A stretch of DNA of 64,000 nt, taken from contig JAUICN010000001.1 in NCBI GenBank assembly GCA_030427835.1, forward strand, positions 351,955 to 415,954. Reading direction: 5' to 3'. The position numbers and the translations under genes were made by a program. The DNA is from Polyangia bacterium. GTDB lineage: Bacteria; Myxococcota_A; Polyangia; Polyangiales; JAUICN01. The notes under the pieces are model-generated. The model saw only the letters and a program-made list of their open reading frames with translations. It had not been told where the DNA came from and ran no database searches. Positions within the stretch are counted from its first letter, which is position 1; each line of letters starts with the position of its first letter. Positions 17,536 to 27,100 of this stretch are shown here, piece by piece.

Positions 17536-18519
17536 CTAGGCTGTAAGCTCCACCCGGAGGAGCTCCTTGCCCACAAACAGGTAGTCTCCATCCTTTAGTT
17601 CACGTGTGCCATCAATTTTCACGTAAGTGCCATTTTTTGAGTCTAAATCGGTGAGGGTGAAGGCCCCTTCGGGAGTGACTTCAATTTTTGCGTGGGAGCC
17701 GGACATGAAAACATCGTCGATGAAGTTCATGTGGCAATCCTCACGGCCCACCGTGACTGCGTGTTCTCGGGCACAGTAACGCATGCCCTGGTCACCGCCC
17801 TCGAGCACCTGAACCAAGCAAAAGGGGCTTGGCCGCTTGGGGGATGAGTAAAAGTAGGTCTGTTCCGTGCCCGATTCCGAAGAGGGCTCAGGGAGGCTGC
17901 CCTCCAGAATGAACAGTTGTTCTCCGCAGAGAAAATGATCGCCTGGTTGCAATGTGACCGGTTCCAGAACCCTAACGTAGACCCCGTTTTGACTGCCCTC
18001 ATCCTCAATGGTCATTCCAGTGGGGCTCGGCTTGAGGCGGGCATGGGTCTCGCTTACCCAGGGATCGTTTGGAAACAGGATCTCCCCTTGGGTGCGACCC
18101 AGCACGTGCTCGGTCCCCTGGAGGGAATAGGTCATGCCTTCGCTTCCGTCTGCTGTGCGGATGACCACTACCTGGGCTGTGCCCGGAGACTGCATTGCCC
18201 CAAAGTATTTGGTTCTCAATTCCAGGATATCAGGCGGCACCGAGACCCCACAGGCCCCACAGAACTTGTGGCTTGATGGCACCGCGGTCGCGCAGCTCTT
18301 ACAGACATAGTTTCGTGCTTGTTCCATGCGTTCTTTCTCCGAAGGGACCTGTTGGCGTTCACTGGGCGACGATCCTGCGAGGCTGGACGGGCTCGCTGGC
18401 CTTTTTTCTGTGAACAACTTTAGGGAGTGATCACAGGAGGCACACCGACTGCTCGTCGCTTCGTTGTAGGAATCGCAATGGCCACAGACCAGGCCAAATC
18501 CTTGTCCCAGGGCTTCCAC
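17536..18519 (-). CDS. Zinc-ribbon protein with two FHA domains (paralogue)
   Basis: A 327-residue protein with the same plan as its neighbour: ribbon 1 CGHCDSYNEATSSRCASC, linker, ribbon 2 CKSCATAVPSSHKFCGACG, then two FHA domains (HVLGRTQG / SETHARL / GSQNGVYV and VTVGRED / SGSHAKI / DSKNGTYV). The shared order suggests tandem duplication followed by divergence. GTG 18519 keeps the first ribbon but has no clear ribosome-binding site. The 127 bp to the downstream paralogue allow separate promoters. Confidence 0.88.
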   Translation of the reverse strand: MEALGQGFGLVCGHCDSYNEATSSRCASCDHSLKLFTEKRPASPSSLAGSSPSERQQVPSEKERMEQARNYVCKSCATAVPSSHKFCGACGVSVPPDILELRTKYFGAMQSPGTAQVVVIRTADGSEGMTYSLQGTEHVLGRTQGEILFPNDPWVSETHARLKPSPTGMTIEDEGSQNGVYVRVLEPVTLQPGDHFLCGEQLFILEGSLPEPSSESGTEQTYFYSSPKRPSPFCLVQVLEGGDQGMRYCAREHAVTVGREDCHMNFIDDVFMSGSHAKIEVTPEGAFTLTDLDSKNGTYVKIDGTRELKDGDYLFVGKELLRVELTA

Positions 18520-18777
18520 ACTCGAAAAGTAGCAGGTTGTCGAACAAAATGCCTCAACTCCGATGGAGTTGTTTTTTGGCGAACCGAAGGACCTGCGTGC
18601 CTGGCTCTCTTCGGGTATGAACGGGAGGTGACAATACCGTGTTGGGTGGGCCCTTCCACCAATCAGTTGCCTCCATCACAGGCGTGCAAGAGCCTCGACT
18701 TCCTGGAAGTAGGCCCCCGTGCGAACCCGCCCCGGCCTGGAACGGTTGGTAAGTGGCGTGAATCCTGCCCTGAACAT
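18520..18777. other. Non-coding spacer between divergent genes
   Basis: 258 bp between the zinc-ribbon/FHA start and the DUF72-like gene. An open frame runs through it in frame with the downstream gene, but its translation resembles nothing and overlaps the FHA gene if extended. Presumably holds promoters for both sides; none is clear. Confidence 0.4.
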
Positions 18778-19350
18778 ATGCGGCTTTCCTGGGTGGTGGA
18801 TGCACGTGACTGGAAAGCCGATCCCGCAGAAGGGGAGATGGCCCGTTTGATGGCCACCCTGGAGGCCGCGGCGGCTCAATATGTGGTGGTGCGCACCGGA
18901 CGCCACATGGGCCCGGGCCCCGCAGGAATACGACGGGTGGAAGCTCTACTCGCGACATTAGGCAAGGGGATTGGGCTCCATAGTCCCCATTGTGAGATGG
19001 TTTGGTGGCCCGACGGAATTTGGGATGCGGATGCCGCCCAGGCGGTCGCTATCCAATGTTCTGTGGGGCGCGTGGTGGATCCCTTTGTGGAGCGGGCACC
19101 TGACACCGGCATCGCCACGAGCACAACGTACCTTCGGATCCAGGCCCTGGGGCGGCAGCGACGCTTGCAGCAGGGTGTTGTGGATCGGCTGGCCCCATGG
19201 CTCCCGGAGCATGGCGAGGAAGGAACCTCGCCGAACAGCGGGGGTCCTACGGACAAGCGGCCGGTCATCGCCATTGCATCGGATGACGGGCTGCGGGACA
19301 GCCGGCGGCTCCAACGCTGGATGGCCGGCACTGAACTGGAAGATTTCTAG
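18778..19350 (+). CDS. DUF72-like protein, tentative
   Basis: A 190-residue protein beginning MRLSWVVDARDW. The layout recalls DUF72 TIM-barrel proteins: a mid-protein VGRVVDPFVERAPD, then TTYLRIQALGRQRRLQQG (compare the family's YxRLHG segment) and near the end VIAIASDDGLRDSRRLQRWM (compare the segment that carries FNND in DUF72). The match is from memory and motifs are weak, so the family is uncertain; biochemical function unknown either way. The ATG at 18778 is the first that gives a protein-like N-terminus; no ribosome-binding site stands out. Confidence 0.5.
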   Translation: MRLSWVVDARDWKADPAEGEMARLMATLEAAAAQYVVVRTGRHMGPGPAGIRRVEALLATLGKGIGLHSPHCEMVWWPDGIWDADAAQAVAIQCSVGRVVDPFVERAPDTGIATSTTYLRIQALGRQRRLQQGVVDRLAPWLPEHGEEGTSPNSGGPTDKRPVIAIASDDGLRDSRRLQRWMAGTELEDF

Positions 19351-19422
19351 GCCAGTTCGTTTGGGATGACATGCCTCGACTGCCCGGGACGGCACAGGGG
19401 ACCGGTCGACGGTTGGACAACG

Positions 19423-19463
19423 AAAAAACCCCGGGATCACCTTGTTAAGGGTGAGCACCGGGG
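19423..19463 (-). terminator. Rho-independent terminator of the histone-like gene
   Basis: CCCCGG (19429-19434) pairs with CCGGGG (19458-19463) and TCACC (19437-19441) with GGTGA (19450-19454). Read on the minus strand the stem is followed by GTTTTTTCG. It lies about 70 bp past the histone-like stop codon. Confidence 0.75.
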
Positions 19464-19534
19464 CATTTCCAGGAAGAAGTCCTGTTTCAACACCAGGGGC
19501 CAGTTGAATCGCCCCGGGGTTGCCTATGTTCCAC

Positions 19535-19945
19535 CTATAGAAGTGGAGGAAGCGGAGAAGACTTTTTCCTAGTTGTCTTCCGGCCCGCCTTCTTTGCTGG
19601 CTTTTTTCCAGCCTTTTTTGCGGCTTTCTTGGCAGGACGCTTCTTGGTGGCTTTCTTAGCTACCTTCTTCTTGGTGGCCTTCTTCGCAGTGCGCTTCTTG
19701 GTGGCTTTCTTAGCTACCTTCTTCTTTGTGGCCTTCTTCGCAGTACGCTTCTTGGTGGCTTTCTTAGCTACCTTCTTCTTGGTGGCCTTCTTCGCAGTAC
19801 GCTTCTTGGTGGCTTTCTTAGCTACCTTCTTCGTTGCCTTCTTTGCAGTGCGCTTCTTTGCTACCTTTCGGGTAGCCTTCTTCGCAGTGCGTTTGGCGGG
19901 CTTTCGCTTAGTGGACTTCTTAGTGGTTTTTTTTGTTGCTGCCAT
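19535..19945 (-). CDS. Histone H1-like Lys/Ala-rich DNA-binding protein
   Basis: A 136-residue, extremely basic protein made almost entirely of KKATKK / RTAKKA / KVAKKA blocks, like the C-terminal domain of eukaryotic H1 and bacterial H1-like proteins. Expected to bind and condense DNA without sequence specificity. Three near-identical 54-bp DNA units encode 18-residue repeats at 19637-19690, 19691-19744 and 19745-19798, with a partial fourth, so repeat number can vary. GGAGGAGG precedes the ATG. The C-terminus (SSPLPPLL) is not basic. Confidence 0.9.
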   Translation of the reverse strand: MAATKKTTKKSTKRKPAKRTAKKATRKVAKKRTAKKATKKVAKKATKKRTAKKATKKKVAKKATKKRTAKKATKKKVAKKATKKRTAKKATKKKVAKKATKKRPAKKAAKKAGKKPAKKAGRKTTRKKSSPLPPLL

Positions 19946-19994
19946 TTAGGACCTCCTCCTCGTGGGGTCGTAACGCGTTGTACGGTATTGTCAT

Positions 19995-20020
19995 GTCATG
20001 CCACGTGTCAAGCACGTGAA
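19995..20020 (-). promoter_or_regulatory. Putative promoter/operator upstream of the histone-like gene
   Basis: Minus-strand TTGACA (20011-20006) is overlapped by CACGTG palindromes at 20002-20007 and 20013-20018, with centres 11 bp apart, about one DNA turn. No good -10 box can be fixed. The flanking region to 20100 is A/T-rich. The paired palindromes may be an operator (inference). Confidence 0.4.
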
Positions 20021-20451
20021 CGTGTAATTTATATCTAAGTTAGTTGAATTAACGCTACATTTTTAACCAATTGATTTGTACGCCGTTGTTTTTATTGATG
20101 TTTTCCTCTCTCACAGCGGCACTGTTAAAACGCCAACGTAGTGAAATTGGTTGGATTCTTTGTGAAACCCACAGTCCTGATCCGATTGACTGGTTGGGGG
20201 GGTGGAGGCTACATTAGGGGTCGGTGGAGAACTGTGTTCTCTTGTATGCAGTGGGTGGAGTGGCAAGTGCCGTGGCGGAGCATCAGAATGTTTGAGAGCA
20301 ACAGCTCTCGGAGTTTTCAGTGTTTGTTCCAATAGGGTTGTTGCCGAAATGAGATGGGGTTCAGATTTGTGTCCCCAGGGCTGTTTCTACGGTTAGTCGC
20401 AGCCACCACCCGCGGGCAAGAGAGCCTGAAACAAGGAATAAGGAGTCCAGA
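20021..20451. other. Long A/T-rich leader region between histone-like gene and carD
   Basis: No credible gene. It contains a plus-strand promoter candidate (20186-20215) and a small hairpin, GAGAGC-AACA-GCTCTC (20294-20309), followed by GGAGTTTT, inside the likely carD leader. This hairpin could act as a weak attenuator. Confidence 0.5.
20186..20215 (+). promoter_or_regulatory. Candidate promoter of carD
   Basis: TTGACT (20186-20191), 18-bp spacer, TACATT (20210-20215). This would give a leader of about 230 nt before the carD ATG. Confidence 0.5.
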
Positions 20452-20946
20452 ATGCAGACTCAGCACGAGTTTAAGGTGGGTGACAAAGCTGTTTATCCTG
20501 CCCGTGGCGTTGCAGAGATTGTGTCCATTGAAGAGAAGGATATTGCTGGCAATCGCCAGCAGTTTTATGTTCTTCGACTTTTGGATACGGATCAAAAGAT
20601 TATGGTGCCTGTGAACAATGCCGATAGTGTGGGGTTGCGACCTCCGATTTCGGAACAGGAGATTCGGGAGATCTTTTCGATTCTCAAGGAACAAACCATT
20701 GCTTTTGACAATCAGACCTGGAATCGCCGTTACAGGGGTTTCATGGACAAGATCAAGACCGGCTCGGTCTTTGACGTGGCTGAGGTGATGCGTGACCTCT
20801 ACCGCTTGAAGGTGGAGAAATCCCTTTCATTTGGTGAACGCCAGATGCTGGAGCGTGCACGCAACCTCATTGTGAAAGAGATCGCTGTGGCCCGTAAGAA
20901 TAGCGAAGACACGGTCCAGAACGAGATCGAACGCATTTTTCACTAA
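20452..20946 (+). CDS. carD: CarD-family transcriptional regulator
   Basis: A 164-residue protein. The N-terminal RNA-polymerase-binding Tudor-like domain begins FKVGDKAVYPARGVAEI; the helical C-terminal domain follows (RDLYRLKVEKSLSFGERQMLERARNLIVKEIA). CarD proteins contact the RNA polymerase beta subunit and stabilise open complexes at many promoters. It lacks the HMGA-like tail of Myxococcus CarD, so it resembles the short CdnL type. AAGGAG precedes the ATG and a terminator follows, so it is probably a single-gene unit. Confidence 0.93.
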   Translation: MQTQHEFKVGDKAVYPARGVAEIVSIEEKDIAGNRQQFYVLRLLDTDQKIMVPVNNADSVGLRPPISEQEIREIFSILKEQTIAFDNQTWNRRYRGFMDKIKTGSVFDVAEVMRDLYRLKVEKSLSFGERQMLERARNLIVKEIAVARKNSEDTVQNEIERIFH

Positions 20947-20960
20947 CATGTGACTGATTT

Positions 20961-20999
20961 CACCCCGCTTTCGCACATGGCGTGAAAACGGGGTGTTTT
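20961..20999 (+). terminator. Rho-independent terminator of carD
   Basis: CACCCCG (20961-20967) pairs with CGGGGTG (20989-20995), directly followed by TTTT; it lies 15 bp after the stop codon. Confidence 0.8.
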
Positions 21000-21111
21000 C
21001 TGCTTATTTTTGGGCTTGCCCAAGTAATTTTACCGGGACTCCCCGTGGTGTTGTTGCAAGCTTGCGCTGGCACGGCTGGATGCTTCCGAACTCCAAAGAA
21101 AGGCCAAGGCC

Positions 21112-22635
21112 TTGGCTCAGGATTCAATTCTTATCAATGTGGATGTGGGTGAGACTCGTGTCGCTCTCATCGAAGATGGACATATTGCAGAGTTCTACGT
21201 GGAACGCCGGAAGGACCGCAGCCCCGTAGGCAATATCTACCTAGGAAAAGTGACCCGTGTTCTTCCCGGAATGCAGGCGGCCTTTGTGGATATCGGCCTG
21301 GAACGTGCAGCATTTCTCCATGTGGAGGATTTGTTGCCGTCGGAGGATCCAGACTCTGTCACCGATGCGGACGTGCCTGACGGAGAAGGTTCGACCTCCA
21401 GCAGGCGGCCAAAACGGTTTTCGCGGGATACCCCCATTCGAGACGTGGTGAAGGAAGGGGAGCACGTGGTGGTGCAGGTAAGCAAAGCCCCGATTGGCAC
21501 CAAGGGTGCTCGGGTGACGGGACATGTTTCCCTGCCCGGCCGGTACGTGGTGTATCTGCCTACGATCGATCACGTGGGGGTCTCCAAGCGCATTGGTAAC
21601 GATCGGGAACGGCGTCGCCTCAAGGAGGTCATGCAGTCCATCAAACCACCCAAGGGCGGGCTCATCGTGAGGACCTTGGCCCAGGGGCTCACCAAAAAGA
21701 GCCTTAAGACGGACATCGCGTACCTGATGCACACCTGGGAAGAGATCGCCAAGAAGCGTGAGTCCCAAAAGAAAGCACCTGCGCTTCTGTACGAAGACCT
21801 GGATATGATTCGCCGCGCTGCCCGGGATTTGATGGTGGATGGGGTTTCCACGATCGTCATTGACGATGCGGAGGAATACACCCGGCTGAAGTCATTTTTG
21901 AAACTGTTCATGCCTGAGCGCGCAGAGGACGTGGAGCTTTACACCGCGCCCGAACCCCTGTTTGACGAGTACGGGGTGGAAGAGGAGATCGCCCGTTCTC
22001 TTTCCAGGAAGATCCCGCTGCCCTCCGGTGGATACCTGATCATGGACCAGGCGGAGGCGTTGACGGCGGTGGATGTGAACACGGGCCGGTTCACCGGCAA
22101 GGGCAATGAGGTCAGCGAGACCATCCTGCAAACCAATCTCGAGGCCGCCACGGAACTGGCCGCGCAGTTACGGTTTCGGAATATCGGCGGCCTGATCGTG
22201 GTGGACTTTATCGATATGGAGAAGAGCTCCCATCGGGAGAAGGTCTCACGGGCGCTTGCGGAGGTCCTGAAGAAGGACAAGGCAAAAACCACCACAGAGC
22301 GCATCAGTGAGCTGGGATTGGTGGAAATGACACGCAAGCGTACCCACGAGTCCCTGGGTCGGACGCTGCACGAGCCCTGTTTTTATTGTGACGGCACTGG
22401 CCTTGTGCAGTCCAAGCACACGGTTTGCCATGAGATCTTCAGGCAGATCCGTAGGGAAAGCGATTCTATTCCGGGCTATAAAATTGCAATCCATGCCCAT
22501 CCCGCGGTGTGTGATGTGCTGGAAAGAGATGAGAAAGCTTCCCTGGATAAGGCTGTGGCCCTGTATCAACGCCGTGTGGAGCTCCGCCCGCACAAGGATT
22601 ACCATATGGAGCAGTTTCATCTCTCCGGGGCGTAG
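21112..22635 (+). CDS. rng: Ribonuclease G / E family endoribonuclease
   Basis: A 507-residue single-strand endoribonuclease for rRNA maturation and mRNA decay. An S1-like domain with a short insertion comes first (residues ~35-160: GNIYLGKVTRVLPGMQAAFVDIGLERAAFLHVED). It is followed by the RNase H-like catalytic domain with EALTAVDVNTGRFTG and VVDFIDMEK (metal-binding Asp residues) and the zinc-link CxxC in CFYCDGTG. There is no long C-terminal scaffold as in RNase E, hence RNase G-like. The start is TTG 21112 (MAQDSILINVDVGETRVAL); no ATG fits. Confidence 0.93.
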   Translation: MAQDSILINVDVGETRVALIEDGHIAEFYVERRKDRSPVGNIYLGKVTRVLPGMQAAFVDIGLERAAFLHVEDLLPSEDPDSVTDADVPDGEGSTSSRRPKRFSRDTPIRDVVKEGEHVVVQVSKAPIGTKGARVTGHVSLPGRYVVYLPTIDHVGVSKRIGNDRERRRLKEVMQSIKPPKGGLIVRTLAQGLTKKSLKTDIAYLMHTWEEIAKKRESQKKAPALLYEDLDMIRRAARDLMVDGVSTIVIDDAEEYTRLKSFLKLFMPERAEDVELYTAPEPLFDEYGVEEEIARSLSRKIPLPSGGYLIMDQAEALTAVDVNTGRFTGKGNEVSETILQTNLEAATELAAQLRFRNIGGLIVVDFIDMEKSSHREKVSRALAEVLKKDKAKTTTERISELGLVEMTRKRTHESLGRTLHEPCFYCDGTGLVQSKHTVCHEIFRQIRRESDSIPGYKIAIHAHPAVCDVLERDEKASLDKAVALYQRRVELRPHKDYHMEQFHLSGA

Positions 22636-22683
22636 GGGCCTTCCCTGCGAGTTGGGCGAGCCGTACGCCTGTCAGGAGATGGT

Positions 22684-23088
22684 GTGTTGGGGATGGGGAA
22701 ACACGTGAACGAACAGAGCCACAATCGCGCGGAAACTGGGGTCGGTAATATTCAGGAGGGGATCTCTGGGGATGGGGACCAACGTGCTTTTGCCCGGGTG
22801 GCCATCAACAAGGAGTTCGAGTCCTTTGATGCGTTTGTGCACGAATATGTGACCAACGTTTCCCGGACTGGGGTATTTGTGCGATCCCAGGAGCCCCTCG
22901 CCATAGGGACCGAAGTGGATCTGGAGTTTACGGTGATTACGGATTCGGTGGAGACCATCCATGGCACCGGGGAAGTGGTTCGTGTAACCGATGATCCACC
23001 GGGGATGGGTGTGGTGTTTACCGAGCTCAAGGGATATTCCGGAGAGCTCCTGAATCGATTGCTTACTCAGGCTAAAGTTACCCTTTAG
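22684..23088 (+). CDS. PilZ-domain protein
   Basis: A 134-residue protein whose residues ~35-130 form a PilZ-type beta-barrel (YVTNVSRTGVFVRSQEPLAIGTEVDLEF...GTGEVVRV...PGMGVVF). The N-terminal RAFARVAINKEF aligns with the RxxxR region of c-di-GMP-binding PilZ proteins, but the arginine spacing is altered, so ligand binding is uncertain. Starts at 22684 (GTG), 22687 (TTG) or 22693 (ATG) are all possible; AGGAG at 22675 suits the first two. Its stop overlaps the convergent FHA gene by 4 bp. Confidence 0.85.
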   Translation: MLGMGKHVNEQSHNRAETGVGNIQEGISGDGDQRAFARVAINKEFESFDAFVHEYVTNVSRTGVFVRSQEPLAIGTEVDLEFTVITDSVETIHGTGEVVRVTDDPPGMGVVFTELKGYSGELLNRLLTQAKVTL

Positions 23089-24041
23089 GAATCGACGACC
23101 GCGATGCCAAGGCGGAGAAGCTCTGCCAGGGCTTGGCCGGATTGCAGGTCAGACCCCTGGAGCTCATCGAGGGTACGACCCACGGTCCCACAGGCGTTGA
23201 TGGTCTGTAGTAGCTGCAGTTGCTCTGCCGATAGGCCATTCCAGGGTTGCTCCATCTGCGGCGCACACCGGATGGCTGACTCTAGGGGTGGAAGTTGGGA
23301 CTCCAGCTGGCGTAGTTCGTCCAGCTGGCGCATGGCATCCATGAGCAAGCCTTCCGTGCTTACTTCCATGCGTTGTTCGCAATCCAGGGGAGCGCTGGAA
23401 TCCATCTCAAAGTCGCCCTCAGGCCAGGAAAGGATCCGAACAAATGCCTTTTCGGGAGGCACGGTAGGGCTGCTTTGCACCTGGGCAGAAATCAGATTGC
23501 CCTCCTCAATGAAGATTCGACCCGTGTCGGTGGCCGTGCGCACGGACAACACCCCAGTCTTTCTGGAGGTTGAAAAAAGCTGTATCAGGTCTGGCAGCGG
23601 GATCTCGGCGACGGAACCCGTCATCGTGCGGACCTGGGATGCGGGCCGGGAGGGCAGCGCGTTGGTATTCGAGTGGTCCATTTCCGCAGTGGCACGGCCT
23701 GCGGTTCCGGAAGGGATGTCCACATTGGCCTGGGAAGCTTGAACCGTCACCACTTTGATGATGCTCGTGCCGACGAGCACGCGATCTCCCTCACCGATTT
23801 TTGCACGGGTGATTTTCTCGCCGTTGACGAACGTGCCGTTGGTGGAACCCAGATCTTCAATATGAAGCTCCGTGGGGCTCACGGTGATTTTGGAATGCCT
23901 TCGGGAGACCATATCCTCCACGAGAACCATATCCAGGTCGCTGGAGCGACCGATGACAATTTCTCCAGATTCGGGGAGAGGAAACTCTCCGCCTTGGTAT
24001 TTGCCCGAAATAAACCGGAGGGCGTAGTTGCGTTCGTTCAT
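23085..24041 (-). CDS. FHA-domain protein with DUF4388 (PATAN) domain
   Basis: A 318-residue protein. N-terminal FHA domain (residues ~5-100: IVIGRSSDLDMVL, SRRHSKI, GSTNGTFVNG), with the phosphothreonine-binding Arg/Ser/His/Asn residues present. A linker leads to a DUF4388 domain (residues ~142-255: SVAEIPLPDLIQLFSTSRKTGVLSVRT...GRIFIEEGNLISAQ...WPEGDFEM), typical of myxobacterial signalling proteins. The C-terminal ~50 residues are helical. Likely reads threonine phosphorylation; partner unknown. Confidence 0.9.
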   Translation of the reverse strand: MNERNYALRFISGKYQGGEFPLPESGEIVIGRSSDLDMVLVEDMVSRRHSKITVSPTELHIEDLGSTNGTFVNGEKITRAKIGEGDRVLVGTSIIKVVTVQASQANVDIPSGTAGRATAEMDHSNTNALPSRPASQVRTMTGSVAEIPLPDLIQLFSTSRKTGVLSVRTATDTGRIFIEEGNLISAQVQSSPTVPPEKAFVRILSWPEGDFEMDSSAPLDCEQRMEVSTEGLLMDAMRQLDELRQLESQLPPLESAIRCAPQMEQPWNGLSAEQLQLLQTINACGTVGRTLDELQGSDLQSGQALAELLRLGIAVVDS

Positions 24042-24138
24042 GAGTTGATTTTCGTGTCAGGTTAGGGGTGCAACCCTAGCCTGGTCAAGGGTTGATGGTA
24101 GGGCCCAGACCTTACTGAGATCCAGATCGCCACAACCC

Positions 24139-27100
24139 GTGGTCTTTACACCTGCCATTGTAGTGAACTCACCCACCGACACCCAGCGCCCAACGCATTT
24201 TTGTGGCCCCCAGAGGGTATTTTTTTTGGTGGCCCTCTGTTTTGGGATCGTTTGTTCAGTTGCAGTGGGTCCGCCCGGAAGCCGCCTGGGGGAATCTGCT
24301 CTTTGGGGAACTCGGGTGGCGGGCGCCCAGGTGCGGGATATGCGCACCCGTTGGTTGACCGTTCGTAGCCCCCATTTTTCGGTGCACTACCACGAACCCC
24401 TTGGGGCTGCGGCGCGCCGGGTTCTGGAGGTGGCAGAGCGCGCCCAGGCGATCCTGGCTCCGGAACTGGGCCATACCCCCAAACGGCGGACGGTGATCGC
24501 TCTTACGGACGGAACGGACAACGCCAACGGTTCGGCCCAGGTACTGCCCTACAACGCAATTCGCCTCTTTGTGACCGCGCCGGACGACTTGAGCCCCCTG
24601 GCCACCTACGACGACTGGCTCTCCATGCTTACCGTGCATGAGCATGCCCACGTGGTGCACTTGGACACCATTGGGGGGATTCCAGCGATCATCAACGCTG
24701 TTTTCGGCAAGTTGGCAGCCCCGAACGCACTGGAGCCCCGGTGGCTCATCGAGGGTTTGGCGGTACACGAGGAATCTGCCCACACGACGGCGGGGCGACT
24801 GCGATCCTCGATTTTTGACATGTACCTGCGGGCGGATGCGCTTGCGGACCGCATGCCGGACTTGGATCAGCTTTCCCACGACGTGCTTCGGTGGCCCCAC
24901 GGCACCCTTTGGTACCTCTATGGTTCGCACTTCATGCACTACATCACCGAACAGCACGGGGAGCAGGTGTTGGCAGACATTAGCCGGTACTACGGAAGTC
25001 GGATCATTCCCTATGGCCTGAACCGGGCCTGCAAACGGGCAACTGGTTTCACCTTCGTGGAGCTGTACGAGCAGTTCCGGAAAGACCAACGTGAGCGGGC
25101 GACTGGGCTGGAGCGGCGCGTTCGCTCAGAGGGCGCAGTGGAGGGAACGCGGCTGACGTTCCATGGGGAGCAGGCGGGTAGCCCACGGTTCTTGCCCGGG
25201 GGAAATGTGATCTACTGGGTGGCCGATGGGAAACGAAGGGGCCAGATCCGACAGGTGGACGTGGCCCAGGCGCGATTGCAGGCGCCAGGGGATCTATCCA
25301 GTGCAAGGGCCTGGCTGCGGGGAAAGGCCGCTGCGGGAAAAAGGTTGGCACGGGTCAACGGACGTGGCTCCGCAAGCTGGGCGGGAAACGGGCGGTACGT
25401 GTTTTTCAGTGGAGAGGACGCGGGGCGCAACCTGTATTATTTTCACGATCTCTACCGCCATGACCGGGCGACGGGACGGACACAGCGCCTCACCCAGGGG
25501 CTGCGAGCCCGGGAACCGGATGTGTCCCCGGATGGCCAGGAGGTTGCGTTTGTGGTGTCGGGGGCGGGAACTTCCCACCTGGCTGTGGGCCCCACGCGAA
25601 CACCGGAGCAATACCGCGTGCGCTTTCGCAACGCGCGCTTTGACCAGGTGTACACGCCCCGTTGGTCACCGGACGGAACCCAAATCGCGTTCAGTGCATG
25701 GTCCCAGGGTGGATTTCGTGATCTCTGGGTGCTCGACGTGGAGTCCGGGGCGACGCGGCGAATCACCCGGGATCGGTTCTTTGACTCTGGCCCAACGTGG
25801 AGCCCCGACGGCCGTTGGTTGTTGTTTTCCTCGGACGCGAGCGGTGTTCCCAACGTGCATGGGATTCGGTTGGACACGGGGCAGGAATACCAGGTGACCC
25901 ATGTGGTCACGGGCGCGTTTCAACCCGACGTTTCCAGGGATGGAAAACAGTTGGTCTACCTGGGCTACACCACCCATGGGTTTGACCTGTTCACCATGGG
26001 ATTTGAACCGAAGTCCTTTCGAGTGTTTGAACGTCGCCCCAACTCCCGGACCGCCCAGGGAGACGATGGCCGGAACCCGACCGAGGTTGTACCGCTTGCA
26101 GTCCCTACTCGGGATTTGGAGGTGGCCGGTGCCTATTCCAGGGTATCTGCGTACAATCCGGTTTCCACGTTGTTACCACGGGCCTATTTTCTGGACCTGA
26201 CCCAGGCACCGGTGGGCACACAACTTGGCGTGTCTGTCACCGGTGCGGATATTGTGGGCTACAACGGCTACTCCGGGCGTGTGGGGTTTGGTCTGGACCG
26301 GGCCGAGGTGGATGCGGAGCTTACCTGGAACCTGTACCGTTCGCCGGTACCCCTGGAGGTCAACCTTTTTCGTTTCGTCTCGCCGCGCAACGGTCTCATT
26401 GTCGAAAACGAGGGCGCCGTTTGGTACCAGGAAACCGCGGGAGCACGGTTTCGATTGCGGTTTCCCTGGTTGAAGAGATTCTCCAACCAACGGTTTGAGG
26501 CCAGCTACCTGCTGCAGCATGTGGGCCAAGCACGGCCCTTTGGGGGATCACTTGATCCGAACGATCATCCACCCACCCTGCCCCAACTGGGTTTCCAACC
26601 CCGGGTGACTGCCCGTTGGACCTACTCTCGGTTGTTGCGGACACGGTACGATGTTTCGAACTCGGAGGGGCTCAATGCGAGTCTTGGAACCGCCGTGGCG
26701 AGCCCCGTGGTGGGGGCGGACCACTGGTCCTGGACGCTAAGCGGTTACGTAGAAGGGTTTGTGGAAAACCCATGGGTGGAGCGGCACGTTCTGGCAACGC
26801 GCTACACCATGGGGACGGGGCGTGCGGAGTCTGGGCACGACACCTTTTTTGGTGTGGGTGGGTTTGGACAACAGGACGTGGTGTCGTCGCTTTCAGATTT
26901 GACGTTTTTTGGGGGTGTGGCGTTGCGAGGCTACCCCCCGTTTCATCGGGTGGGCACCCAATACCACCTTGTGCAAATGGAATACCGCGCGCCGTTGATG
27001 CAGGTGGATCGGGGTTTGGGAACCCTACCGGTGTACCTCAACCGGGTCTGGGGGTTGGCGTTTGCGGACGTGGGGGATGCGTTTGAGCAGCCCCAGGACG

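Noticed and set aside
18427..18777. Long open frame upstream of the DUF72-like gene
   Set aside because: It would overlap the start of the zinc-ribbon/FHA gene and its translation has no family-like features; the gene is taken from 18778.
19629..19949. Plus-strand Phe/Ala/Leu-rich frame opposite the histone-like gene
   Set aside because: It is simply the complement of the Lys/Ala-rich coding repeats; no start signal or membrane-protein context supports it.
20111..20335. Small ORFs between the histone-like gene and carD
   Set aside because: Translations are unlike proteins, lack ribosome-binding sites, and lie over the likely carD promoter and leader.
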